Positions 6,297 through 13,213 of a DNA stretch of 13,213 bases are shown here, in pieces; within the stretch, counting starts at the first letter, position 1, and the number at the start of each line of letters is the position of its first letter. The position numbers were made by a program, and so were the translations under genes. Location: contig DATAQW010000039.1 in assembly GCA_036264445.1 (NCBI GenBank), positions 1 to 13,213 on the forward strand, read 5' to 3'. Source of the stretch: Pseudacidobacterium sp036264445 (GTDB lineage Bacteria > Acidobacteriota > Terriglobia > Terriglobales > Acidobacteriaceae). The notes under the pieces were generated by a model, which was given only the letters and a program-made list of their open reading frames with translations, searched no databases and was not told the origin of the DNA.

Positions 6297-8678
6297 TCAT
6301 TGACTTGGCAACACTACCGTATTGGTATATCCAGACTTTGTGATCTGATACTTCCATTTTCCATCGGTGTCCTGAAAGATTCGCCTGGCTATGGTGATAT
6401 CCGGAACAAAACGCTGATAAGCTCCGTTGTCATAACACGGGCATTCCCATTGTAAGGTTTGAGTAGCAGAGAAGTTAACTGAATAGTACGGTGTTTTATA
6501 ACTGGTTGGCGGTCCATTGTTATCTTGAAAACCAGCGCTACTGCCTGGGCCGTAAATAGTCGTTGGATTCGGTGTGCTTTGGACCATTGGTAAAGGCCAT
6601 ATGTATGAGCTAGCAGTTCCTGGATAGCCGACAGTTTCACCAACCTGACAACTAGATAAGTCACTCAAAGCTCCTGTGCTCGATTGAAATGAGTACTTAA
6701 AGACCATGGATCCATTTGAGTTAAGGGTGGGTGCCGACGAAGTGAAGTTTGTTGGTGTTGCACATTTTATATTTGCCTGCCCGCTCGGGTACAGAGCAGC
6801 GGGAGGGCAGCGCTTGGCTTGGACAGCACCTATCGTCAACGTGCCATTGGTAAAGTTTGTCGTGTTCCCGATCCCTACACCGGCGATCACCCTCCCATTC
6901 GCGGTGGCGATGGTGTGGTTGCCAGTATTCCAATTGATCGAGGGAAATCCAAAAAGCACAGAGCCGCGCATGGCAGTGCAGAAATTAATATCCCAGACAT
7001 CCTGGTCGCCTGTAAATCCTAAGATTACTCCGATGGGATCGTAATACATATATGGGGCAGCACCGTAGCCGCAACATGTGGCGCAACCATAGGCCACGTA
7101 TCCAAAGGTCTTATCCAGAATGACCTTGCCCTCATAGAGGTTCCCTACAGCCCGGTCGGTCAGGTCTTCGACCTCGTAGGAGCCCATCATCAGATCCGGC
7201 GGCAGCGTATGACCGTTCCTGTCGGGCAGCTGATCGTGAATCAGCTTGCCCATATCAACCCACAACTGTTCGTGCGGTTTCAGGTCCTGTTCCAGATCGT
7301 AGCGCTTCAGCCCGCCATCGTAGTAAATCGTGAACAGGGCTTTCGTTATAGTGTTGCCGCCATTGCCAACGGTGATGATGGAGTTGTGGGTGCTGTCCAC
7401 CTGCCACTCTCCACCTTCCCAGTGAAAGGTGAGCTGGTCGTTGAATGGTGTTTGCGCGCCATAACGCAGTGTGCTGTCATAGCTGGCGGCAGTTGCCATA
7501 ATGTCGTTTGGGCGTCCCAACGACGTGAGTTCTACCGAAGCCCAATGAGCGGTCGGTGGAATGGTGTTGTTCTTTTGCAGCGCGGCCACATCGACCAGCC
7601 GCGTCTCATAGGGGGCGAGTTGAAGTGTTGGACCAATCGAATTGCCTGTTGTCGAGGTGGTTCGCCAATTGAATCGCGTTGCGACATCTGCCGGAGCCGC
7701 TGTGATATTTCGAATGAAAATTTCCGGCTGCAACACTGTGCCGCTGGGAAAACCAAGAGCAGGATCTGGGCTTGAAAGCGCCAGCATCGGAGCGCGGGTC
7801 GTCCAGGTCTTGACTTCCGGGAATCCGAGGCGCTGGTCCAGTTTGCCTTGCGGATTGTAGTCGAAGGTCTTCATCAAGGCGGAGAACCCGGCGGTCTCAT
7901 CGTAGAGCAAATAAGCCGTGTCCAACGAGCCAACCTTAGCCGCGACATCGATCTTAAACCCGCCGTAGGTTCCTGTCAGTCCGGCCTTCTGAAGCAGGTC
8001 CCGTATAGAGTTCCGCAGAGTCGTTCCGGGTTTCAGCACAACTTGCTGGGCCGAGCTTTTCCCTTTTGCGTCGAAAAGGCTCAGGGTTGCCTCAATTGGT
8101 TGCCGACTATTATTCGTCAGGATGAGGAAGTCCTTCGCCGTATTATTAGGCAGCCACCAGATTCCTTCCCGGCTGCCTGCGTCGTAATCCGTAGCCTCAG
8201 GAAAAGCATCCATATGGTAAGCCACCGGGCGCCCAGTGTCACGAACCATGACCGCCGCATAGAGATTTCTGAAACCCGGAGAGTTATACCGAAAAACCAC
8301 CGAGCCATATGAACCTGAGAGTTGCGGCACAGATGAGGCGATGGCCTCCCCTACGTCAACAGACTTGATTTCATTCGGGGCAATGGTAACTGGTGCCAAA
8401 GGAAATTCGCCTCCAGTGGAATCACGGAGAACGGGCGTAACTGTAAGGCTCTGACCAGCGATGTTGTTACGCATCTGCAACTCGGTATCCCATCCTCCCT
8501 CAGTCGTCCAATAAGGAGCAAACTGCTCCTGCGGGAGTGGCGAAGGCGTATGAGGGTCGTTCTTTTCGGCAGCGGCCTTTGCCGTGGATAACGGCAGCTG
8601 TTGTGCAATCAGAACCATTGGAAGCGAAGAGATAATCAGGAACGAAATACACGACGAGAAAAGCAGACGTCTGGACAT
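6297..8678 (-). CDS. Large exported protein with about four repeated beta-rich units
   Basis: 793 residues from the ATG at 8678, chosen because GGAG lies six bases upstream and the signal peptide (about 1-26, LLFSSCISFLIISSLPMVLIAQQ) follows at once. A TTG at 8693 is in frame but lacks a ribosome site. The region of about 55-527 looks like four related units starting near 56, 173, 315 and 418. Each has a strand rich in N/D at its end (LQMRNN, LILTNN, IFIRNI, IITVGN), a strand of the LTVTPVLRD type and a LxPxExxxVDVxxLI-like segment (APNEIKSVDVGEAI; KPGTTLRNSIRDLL; APYETRLVDVAAL; KPHEQLWVDMGKLI). Such Ig-like stacks are typical of surface or envelope proteins. The C-terminal part (about 530-793) differs: Cys at 532, 535, 536, 567, 624, 639, 677, 746 and 748 suggest disulfides, and it is rich in Gly, Asn, Thr and Tyr. 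No enzyme motif seen. It probably forms an operon with the 117-residue protein downstream. Confidence 0.75.
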   Translation of the reverse strand: MSRRLLFSSCISFLIISSLPMVLIAQQLPLSTAKAAAEKNDPHTPSPLPQEQFAPYWTTEGGWDTELQMRNNIAGQSLTVTPVLRDSTGGEFPLAPVTIAPNEIKSVDVGEAIASSVPQLSGSYGSVVFRYNSPGFRNLYAAVMVRDTGRPVAYHMDAFPEATDYDAGSREGIWWLPNNTAKDFLILTNNSRQPIEATLSLFDAKGKSSAQQVVLKPGTTLRNSIRDLLQKAGLTGTYGGFKIDVAAKVGSLDTAYLLYDETAGFSALMKTFDYNPQGKLDQRLGFPEVKTWTTRAPMLALSSPDPALGFPSGTVLQPEIFIRNITAAPADVATRFNWRTTSTTGNSIGPTLQLAPYETRLVDVAALQKNNTIPPTAHWASVELTSLGRPNDIMATAASYDSTLRYGAQTPFNDQLTFHWEGGEWQVDSTHNSIITVGNGGNTITKALFTIYYDGGLKRYDLEQDLKPHEQLWVDMGKLIHDQLPDRNGHTLPPDLMMGSYEVEDLTDRAVGNLYEGKVILDKTFGYVAYGCATCCGYGAAPYMYYDPIGVILGFTGDQDVWDINFCTAMRGSVLFGFPSINWNTGNHTIATANGRVIAGVGIGNTTNFTNGTLTIGAVQAKRCPPAALYPSGQANIKCATPTNFTSSAPTLNSNGSMVFKYSFQSSTGALSDLSSCQVGETVGYPGTASSYIWPLPMVQSTPNPTTIYGPGSSAGFQDNNGPPTSYKTPYYSVNFSATQTLQWECPCYDNGAYQRFVPDITIARRIFQDTDGKWKYQITKSGYTNTVVLPSQ

Positions 8679-8774
8679 TGTCTTCTCCAACAACGGAAAT
8701 GAACAAATGGCCCGGAGTCCTTGTGGAATGACCTAAAAACAATAAGAAGTGCGCGTCGCCGAGTGGTGGACAGA

Positions 8775-8803
8775 ACGATGTCACAGGACCTGACGAATGT
8801 CAA
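8775..8803 (-). promoter_or_regulatory. Candidate sigma-70 promoter for the large exported protein
   Basis: On the minus strand TTGACA (8803-8798), a perfect -35 box, is followed by a 17-base spacer and CATCGT (8780-8775), a weak -10 box preceded by TGA in the extended -10 position. It points at the gene starting at 8678 and would leave a leader of about 90 bases. The weak -10 box keeps confidence low. Confidence 0.35.
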
Positions 8804-8920
8804 GGGGATATGCAAGTGTCTTGAAATCAACCAGGGCATTTGCACTAATTCTGGTGCCCAACAGCGCAAACCTATGAGTGCGGTGTGCATGCCCACTCTG
8901 TACCCTGAACGCCTTACTCT

Positions 8921-9625
8921 GTGCTACGCTCACTTTCAGTGCGTCCCGAGATTTTGCAGTTGTTTCATGAGGAGTATCGCGCCATTCGTCCGCGCGCTCC
9001 TATTCCTCCGATTCATGTTCGTTTCTACCACTTCACCAGCCTGAACACGACCATCCGGCTGCGTGATGGCGAGCTGAAAATCCATCTTTCTGATTTGCTT
9101 GAAGGCGCGCCCGAGCCCGTCCTGCGCGCGATTGCACATATTCTGCTGGCAAAACTCTATCGCAAGCCGCTCAATTCAACCCATACCTCGCGATATAGAC
9201 GGTTTGCTTCAAGCGATGCCGTCATGCGACAGACAGAACGCATTCGCCAGATGCGCGGACGCAAAAAGATCTCGACCGCAAAAGGCGAACACTATGATCT
9301 CGATGAGGTATTCGAATCGCTGAACCAGCGTTTCTTCCACGGACTCATGGGCCGTCCGCAGCTCACGTGGAGCGAGCACAAAGCCCGCCGTCTGCTGGGG
9401 CACTACGACGCTGCCCACAACACCATTATGGTCAGCCGCGTCTTCGACCGCAAAAATACGCCGCGCTATGCCGTCGAATACCTGATGTACCACGAGATGC
9501 TGCACTTGAAGCATCCCATAAAGGTACGCGGAGGCCGCCGTTGCGTGCACTCACGCGAATTCCAGGCTGAAGAAAATCTCTTCCCTCACCTCGAACAAGC
9601 CAAAACCTATCTGAAACAGCTGTAG
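8921..9625 (+). CDS. SprT-like zinc metalloprotease domain protein
   Basis: 234 residues, starting with GTG at 8921. A second GTG at 8939 is also possible, and an in-frame stop shortly upstream rules out much longer versions. No good ribosome site is visible, so the start is uncertain. The zinc site is plain: YHEMLHLKHP puts H191, E192 and H195 in an HExxH motif. H210 in RRCVHSREFQAEE is the likely third ligand, at the spacing seen in SprT/Spartan-type domains. The segment before it (FESLNQRFFHGLMGRPQLTW, then LGHYD and NTIMVSRVFD) is also SprT-like. The first 120 residues are basic and helical and could contact nucleic acid. There is no signal peptide, so it should be cytosolic. SprT relatives in eukaryotes cleave DNA-protein crosslinks. 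The bacterial role is less clear. A hairpin repeat follows the stop. Confidence 0.82.
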   Translation: MLRSLSVRPEILQLFHEEYRAIRPRAPIPPIHVRFYHFTSLNTTIRLRDGELKIHLSDLLEGAPEPVLRAIAHILLAKLYRKPLNSTHTSRYRRFASSDAVMRQTERIRQMRGRKKISTAKGEHYDLDEVFESLNQRFFHGLMGRPQLTWSEHKARRLLGHYDAAHNTIMVSRVFDRKNTPRYAVEYLMYHEMLHLKHPIKVRGGRRCVHSREFQAEENLFPHLEQAKTYLKQL

Positions 9626-9642
9626 CGATCTATATGCAAGCA

Positions 9643-9673
9643 CCCAGTCAAGCTTCTTTTGGCTTGAGTGGGG
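9643..9673. repeat. REP-like hairpin repeat, copy 2 (one mismatch in stem)
   Basis: The arms CCCAGTCAAGC (9643-9653) and GCTTGAGTGGG (9662-9672) pair with one G-G mismatch. The core TTGAGTGGGG is shared with the copies at 5545 and 11337. It follows the SprT-like gene by 18 bases. A further half-site, ACTTGAGTGTGG, occurs about 20 bases downstream (about 9697-9708), as if the unit were once longer or duplicated. Confidence 0.7.
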
Positions 9674-9761
9674 AAGTGAGCATAGACCATCTTTTAACTT
9701 GAGTGTGGCAGTTTCGCAGGCTAAGCTGGCTGACGCCAGAAATATGCATTCAGGAGACCCC

Positions 9762-11315
9762 ATGTCCACGAAGAATCGTAACTGGTCATTAGCCGCTGCT
9801 CTTTTGGCAACCTCATTCTTCCTTCCGGGATTAAGTGCCCAGGAATTCAGGCAATGGCCAACCTCCGGACAGAATATATACAACACCCGCAGCCAGCCGT
9901 CAGAGTGGGCCATCCGCCCTGCCAACGTCAACACATTGACTGCCAAATGGGTTTTTACAACAGGCAGTGATGTTTCTGCCACTCCTACTGTGGTCGGAGA
10001 TGCAGTTTACTTCCCCGACTGGAATGGCAACCTGTTCGCGGTGAATAAACATAATGGCAGTCTCCTCTGGTCTCACAGCATTGCCGACTACGATGGCGTC
10101 GCCGGAGCGCTCTCTCGCGTCAGTCCTGCCGTCGATGGCGATCAGCTAATCTTCGGCGACATCCTCAGCCTCAGCCAGACGCATGCCGGCGCAAACGTAA
10201 TCTCAGTGGATCGCCACACCGGCGCACTGCGCTGGATTACACAGGTCGATAGTCACCCGGCAGCAATCATTACCGGCTCTCCGGTTGTTTTCAATGGCGT
10301 CGTCTACATCGGAATCTCTTCCAGAGAGGAAGCCTTAGCGCTGAATGCGTCGTACCCGTGCTGCAGCTTTCGCGGCAGCGTTGTAGCCCTGGACGCCTGG
10401 ACTGGTAAGCTGCTTTGGAAGACCTACGACATGCCTGACAATGGTGGCCAGATTAATCAATACAGTGGCGGCGCAATATGGCAGCCTCCGGCCATTGATC
10501 CGCGTCGCGGCTTGCTCTATGTTGGCACGGGCAACAACTATACAGTGCCTGCCGATGTGGAAGCCTGCCAGAACGCAACTCCCACAGCGAACTGCACTGC
10601 TCCGAATGATTACTTCGACGCGGCCCTTGCGCTGGATTTAAGGACCGGAAAGATCAGATGGGCGAAGAAACTCCAGAGCTTCGATACCTGGACCGTAGCA
10701 TGCCTGCGCCCTTCCTCGACCAACCCCAACTGCCCCGTGCCTGACAGCCCCGATTACGATCTCAGCGGATCAGGACCCAATGTTGTCGGCGGTATTGTCG
10801 GTTTCTCCCAGAAGAGCGGTATCTACTGGGCGCTAAATCCTGAGAATGGAAACATCGTCTGGAGCACGCCGGTTGGGCCAGGAGGTTCGGGCGGAGGCAT
10901 TCAGTGGGGCACCGCAACCGATGACAAGCGCATCTACGTGGCGATCGGAAATACCGATCACCACCTCTACACACTCGTTCCTTCAGGGCAGCAAATCACC
11001 TGGGGAGCGTGGAGCGCTCTGGATGTCGCTACCGGAAAGATTCTTTGGCAGACCGCCGACCCTACGGCCGCCGCTACTGACGCGGGCGCTGTGAGTGTTG
11101 CCAATGGTGTAATGTATGCAGGGTCTTCTACAGGAAAGATGTATGCTCTGGACGCAAGAACCGGAAAAATCCTCTGGAATTTCGCTAGCGGTGGCACTGT
11201 CATCGACGGTCCATCCATCGTGGACGGCGCTGTCTATTGGGGCTCTGGTTACCGAAGAGGCGGAACCGGCAACAACAAGGTGTATGCCTTCACGCTCCCC
11301 CGCCGGGAGAATTAA
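9762..11315 (+). CDS. Exported PQQ-type beta-propeller, quinoprotein dehydrogenase-like
   Basis: 517 residues from the ATG at 9762. AGGAG lies five bases upstream, and a signal peptide follows (about 1-27, WSLAAALLATSFFLPGLSAQ). A longer in-frame start at 9699 has neither. The body is a beta-propeller with at least seven blade signatures of the AxDxxTGxxxW type: NKHNGSLLW, DRHTGALRW, DAWTGKLLW, DLRTGKIRW, NPENGNIVW, DVATGKILW and DARTGKILW. A vicinal Cys pair (C200-C201, SYPCCSF), GTGNNY (255-260) and further Cys at 269, 278, 314 and 324 match the polyvinyl-alcohol/quinoprotein alcohol dehydrogenase type, in which such a pair stacks on PQQ. No CxxCH haem site is present, so electrons would leave by a separate carrier. 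Substrate cannot be deduced. It is a lone gene in the periplasm, followed by a hairpin repeat. Confidence 0.85.
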   Translation: MSTKNRNWSLAAALLATSFFLPGLSAQEFRQWPTSGQNIYNTRSQPSEWAIRPANVNTLTAKWVFTTGSDVSATPTVVGDAVYFPDWNGNLFAVNKHNGSLLWSHSIADYDGVAGALSRVSPAVDGDQLIFGDILSLSQTHAGANVISVDRHTGALRWITQVDSHPAAIITGSPVVFNGVVYIGISSREEALALNASYPCCSFRGSVVALDAWTGKLLWKTYDMPDNGGQINQYSGGAIWQPPAIDPRRGLLYVGTGNNYTVPADVEACQNATPTANCTAPNDYFDAALALDLRTGKIRWAKKLQSFDTWTVACLRPSSTNPNCPVPDSPDYDLSGSGPNVVGGIVGFSQKSGIYWALNPENGNIVWSTPVGPGGSGGGIQWGTATDDKRIYVAIGNTDHHLYTLVPSGQQITWGAWSALDVATGKILWQTADPTAAATDAGAVSVANGVMYAGSSTGKMYALDARTGKILWNFASGGTVIDGPSIVDGAVYWGSGYRRGGTGNNKVYAFTLPRREN

Positions 11316-11336
11316 GACGACGGCTCAAACACCAGT

Positions 11337-11371
11337 GCCCCATTCAAACCTTCTGTTGGTTTGAGTGGGGT
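11337..11371. repeat. REP-like hairpin repeat, copy 3
   Basis: The arms GCCCCATTCAAACC (11337-11350) and GGTTTGAGTGGGGT (11358-11371) pair across a 7-base loop TTCTGTT with G-T wobbles at two places. The loop is nearly the same as the TTCTTTT-type loop of copy 2. It lies 21 bases after the stop of the propeller gene. As in the other copies, the TTGAGTGGGG edge is conserved while the inner stem varies with compensation. Confidence 0.8.
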
Positions 11372-11603
11372 AGCCGGCTATGCTGCTGAATACTTCAAAT
11401 AGTCGAACTCGTTGGACAAAACAACAATACTTTTCCCAATCCATAAGGCCAACCGAGTGCAGCGATCTCGTTCCCTTGAATTAGAGGATCACACGTAAAA
11501 CAAAACCAAGCACTACGTGTGTCATAAAAGGAGACAGAAGAGTGAGCAAGAATGGTGCCGAAGCGATTATTTGTATAGGAAGGCGCGTACCGCCTCGCCT
11601 GCC
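11372..11603. other. Gene-poor stretch after the propeller gene
   Basis: No firmly supported gene. The plus strand holds AAAGGAG (11527-11533) eight bases before a GTG at 11542 that opens a 21-codon frame ending at 11607, slightly overlapping the 3' end of the minus-strand helix-turn-helix gene. This could be a tiny peptide or chance. No strong promoter or terminator is visible otherwise. Confidence 0.35.
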
Positions 11604-11864
11604 TTAACGGGCGACTCTAACAGGCTTCTTCTGGCGCGGTCTTACAGCCTTTATTTCAATCTTCGGCATACCACCCGATTGCTGGTCCATCCAGTCATCC
11701 AAACGCGACTTCTTGAACCGCCAGCGATTCCCAAGCTTGAACGCAGGAATAAAGCTTTCAGAAGCATATTTATAGAGAGTGTCCGGGCTGATGCCCAGGT
11801 AATCCGCAGCCTGCCGGATGTCCATGACTTCCCGAATCTCGTTGCGCGCCACCGACGTCTTCAT
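11604..11864 (-). CDS. Excisionase-type helix-turn-helix DNA-binding protein
   Basis: 86 residues. A MerR/excisionase-type winged helix (HTH_17) covers about residues 14-62. It has MDIRQAADYLGISPDTLYKY as the helix-turn-helix, AFKLGNRWRFKKSRLDDWM as the wing and final helix, and a basic tail (PRQKKPVRVAR). Members bind DNA as excisionases or small regulators. The frame is open up to 11969, but a promoter lies inside that extension (-10 box 11922-11927), which excludes the longer start. The ATG at 11864 has GGGAGG about nine bases upstream. A shorter start at 11825 would still encode the whole domain. No integrase is beside it, so it may be an orphan of a lost element or a stand-alone regulator. 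Confidence 0.8.
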   Translation of the reverse strand: MKTSVARNEIREVMDIRQAADYLGISPDTLYKYASESFIPAFKLGNRWRFKKSRLDDWMDQQSGGMPKIEIKAVRPRQKKPVRVAR

Positions 11865-11921
11865 GAAGCCCGCCCTCCCGGAATCAGAATGAGATGCCGA
11901 CTCAACAAACCCGGCCCTGTG

Positions 11922-11951
11922 CTTATACCGTGTTTTGACGGAGTAATTCAA
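11922..11951 (-). promoter_or_regulatory. Sigma-70-type promoter of the helix-turn-helix gene
   Basis: On the minus strand TTGAAT (11951-11946), an 18-base spacer and TATAAG (11927-11922) give a good -35/-10 pair. Transcription would start near 11915, leaving a leader of about 50 bases to the ATG at 11864. This position decides the start of the gene. Confidence 0.6.
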
Positions 11952-12086
11952 GAACTTTCCACAAATCACTGGTTTATTTCTGGTTTCCTACAGTCTTTCT
12001 GGATAATTCTATGCGATAGTATCTAGCTTGATTCCTTTTAATCGATCGATAAAGTTACCCTTTTATTTATTGTACTTAAGTAAAAG

Positions 12087-12116
12087 AAAAAGCTGGAGAT
12101 AACTCTCCAGCTTTTT
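12087..12116. terminator. Strong Rho-independent terminator, probably bidirectional
   Basis: The arms AAAAAGCTGGAGA (12087-12099) and TCTCCAGCTTTTT (12104-12116) are perfect complements around the loop TAAC. There is a T-run on the exit side in either direction. On the minus strand it starts 22 bases after the stop of the phosphofructokinase gene and should end that transcript before the helix-turn-helix gene promoter. Confidence 0.92.
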
Positions 12117-12137
12117 AAACAATCCCAAAAAGGAACC

Positions 12138-13172
12138 CTAAACCTTCGGTTCCAGCCCACTCAGAATTTCTAGGAACTGGTCGTCGAGAGTCCGGTTCTT
12201 CGAAATGGCATCTTCGAGCGGAATGTCCTTAATTTCAGTCCCGCGCAGAACGACCAGCCGTCCAAAATTTCCCTTGTGAACCAGATCGATGGCGGCCAGA
12301 CCATAACGGGTCGAAAGCATCCTGTCATAGGCCGTGGGATGGCCTCCGCGCTGCGTATGTCCCAGATTCACCGAGCGCGTCTCGTAGCCAGTCTTCTCTT
12401 CGATCAGCTCAGCCAGCGCCTGCCCTTCACCGCTCAACCGGGCATGGCCAAAGGCATCGACCTTCGTGCCAAGAGTAGCCTGACTGCCGTTAGGCAGCTT
12501 CGCGCCTTCCGCGACTACGACAATGCCATACTTCTTGCCGTGGTCATGGTTGTACTTGAGCAGCTTGCAGACATGGTCCAGATCAATCGGTTTTTCCGGA
12601 ACCAGAACGGCATGCGCTCCTCCAGCCACACCAGCCGTCAGAGCAATCCAGCCTGCGTCGCGTCCCATCACTTCGCACACGATGACGCGGTTGTGGGCTT
12701 CAGCGGTCGTGTGCAAACGGTCAATGGCTTCTGTTGCAATGGAAACAGCGGTATCAAAGCCGAAGCAGGCGTCCGTCCCATACAGATCGTTGTCGATGGT
12801 CTTGGGAACGCCCACGCCGGGAACCCCTGCTTTCACCAGAGCATTGGTCACGGACTGAGTATCATCTCCGCCAATTGCGATCAGCGCGTCAATCTTGTTG
12901 GCCTTGAGCGTCGCGATGCACTTCTCGATGCCGCCTTCAATCTTGCGGACATTAGTGCGCGAGGTGCGAAGAATCGTGCCGCCCTTGTCCAGAATGCCGT
13001 CAACGGATTCGATCGTCAGCGGCACCGTGGTGTTGTCGAGCACCCCGCGCCAGCCTTCGAGAAAACCAACAAACTCATCGCCGTAGTGATAGATTCCCTT
13101 CTTCACCACAGCATGAATCACAGCATTCAGACCGGGACAATCCCCGCCTCCAGTAAGCAGACCAACTCGCAT
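12138..13172 (-). CDS. pfp: Phosphofructokinase, predicted pyrophosphate-dependent
   Basis: 344 residues, full length for a bacterial short-type phosphofructokinase. It phosphorylates fructose 6-phosphate to the 1,6-bisphosphate in glycolysis in the cytosol. Visible motifs: GLLTGGGDCPGLNAVI at the N-terminus, IGGDDTQSV (100-108), PKTIDND (123-129) with catalytic D127, FGFDTA, the EAIDRLHTTAEAHNR block (148-162) and EVMGRDAGWIAL (167-178), and HTQRGGHPTAYDR with substrate-binding Arg. D104 (Gly in ATP enzymes of the E. coli type) and K124 (Gly in E. coli) are the two residues known to favour pyrophosphate over ATP. The reaction would then be reversible (EC 2.7.1.90). The overall sequence is closest to the actinobacterial PPi- and ATP-PFK group of about 340 residues. 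The ATG has AGGA four bases upstream and AAGGAG further up. A terminator follows the stop. The donor is inferred, not shown. Confidence 0.93.
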   Translation of the reverse strand: MRVGLLTGGGDCPGLNAVIHAVVKKGIYHYGDEFVGFLEGWRGVLDNTTVPLTIESVDGILDKGGTILRTSRTNVRKIEGGIEKCIATLKANKIDALIAIGGDDTQSVTNALVKAGVPGVGVPKTIDNDLYGTDACFGFDTAVSIATEAIDRLHTTAEAHNRVIVCEVMGRDAGWIALTAGVAGGAHAVLVPEKPIDLDHVCKLLKYNHDHGKKYGIVVVAEGAKLPNGSQATLGTKVDAFGHARLSGEGQALAELIEEKTGYETRSVNLGHTQRGGHPTAYDRMLSTRYGLAAIDLVHKGNFGRLVVLRGTEIKDIPLEDAISKNRTLDDQFLEILSGLEPKV

Positions 13173-13213
13173 TTTCCTGTCTTCTCCTTCTAAAAATGTG
13201 TCCGGGATGATTC

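Noticed and set aside
9762..11315. Fused cytochrome c domain in the quinoprotein
   Set aside because: No CxxCH motif is present anywhere in the protein.
12276..13193. 305-codon plus-strand frame opposite the phosphofructokinase
   Set aside because: Antisense shadow; the minus strand carries all expected kinase motifs, a ribosome site and a terminator.
1..13213. CRISPR array or toxin-antitoxin system
   Set aside because: No regularly spaced repeats were seen, and no pair of small overlapping genes with toxin or antitoxin motifs.

Overview
The window looks like chromosomal DNA of an Acidobacteriota bacterium, most likely class Terriglobia. This is an inference. It rests on several exported protein types that I associate with that group (the two-lobed protein at 1469-2836, the repeat protein at 6297-8678, the small CC protein at 5915-6268) and on hairpin repeats built around TTGAGTGGGG placed after genes. 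No marker gene is present to prove it.

Layout from left to right. Positions 1 to about 1128 hold a degenerate IS3-family insertion sequence on the minus strand: an intact OrfA and a broken OrfB with frameshifts and a lost catalytic Asp. A secreted two-lobed protein follows on the plus strand (1469-2836). After a gap of about 375 bases comes a minus-strand tRNA-Leu(UAA) with an encoded CCA end (3214-3300). Then come two minus-strand genes, a TPM-domain membrane protein (4139-4915) and a LemA protein (3436-4014), which form the familiar TPM/LemA pair. Divergent from them is a small secreted helical protein (4988-5521).

The stretch 5545-5914 is a scar. A near-perfect hairpin repeat abuts a 48-codon remnant of an ArdC-like antirestriction N-terminal domain. 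A minus-strand gene pair follows: a 793-residue exported protein made of about four copies of one beta-rich unit plus a Cys-containing C-terminal region (6297-8678), and a 117-residue exported protein (5915-6268). On the plus strand come a SprT-like zinc metalloprotease (8921-9625) and an exported PQQ-type beta-propeller (9762-11315), each followed by a copy of the hairpin repeat. The right end has an orphan excisionase-type helix-turn-helix gene with a good sigma-70 promoter (11604-11864), a strong Rho-independent terminator (12087-12116) and a phosphofructokinase (12138-13172). Its active-site residues predict use of pyrophosphate rather than ATP.

Most genes here are envelope or periplasmic proteins in separate short transcription units, not one pathway. 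Mobile-element traces (IS3 remnant, ArdC scar, repeats, possible old tRNA integration site) are scattered among them. I did not find a convincing new multi-gene system. The points most worth following are the three-copy hairpin family and its junction with the ArdC scar, the repeat architecture of the 793-residue protein and its small partner, and the predicted PPi-dependent phosphofructokinase.
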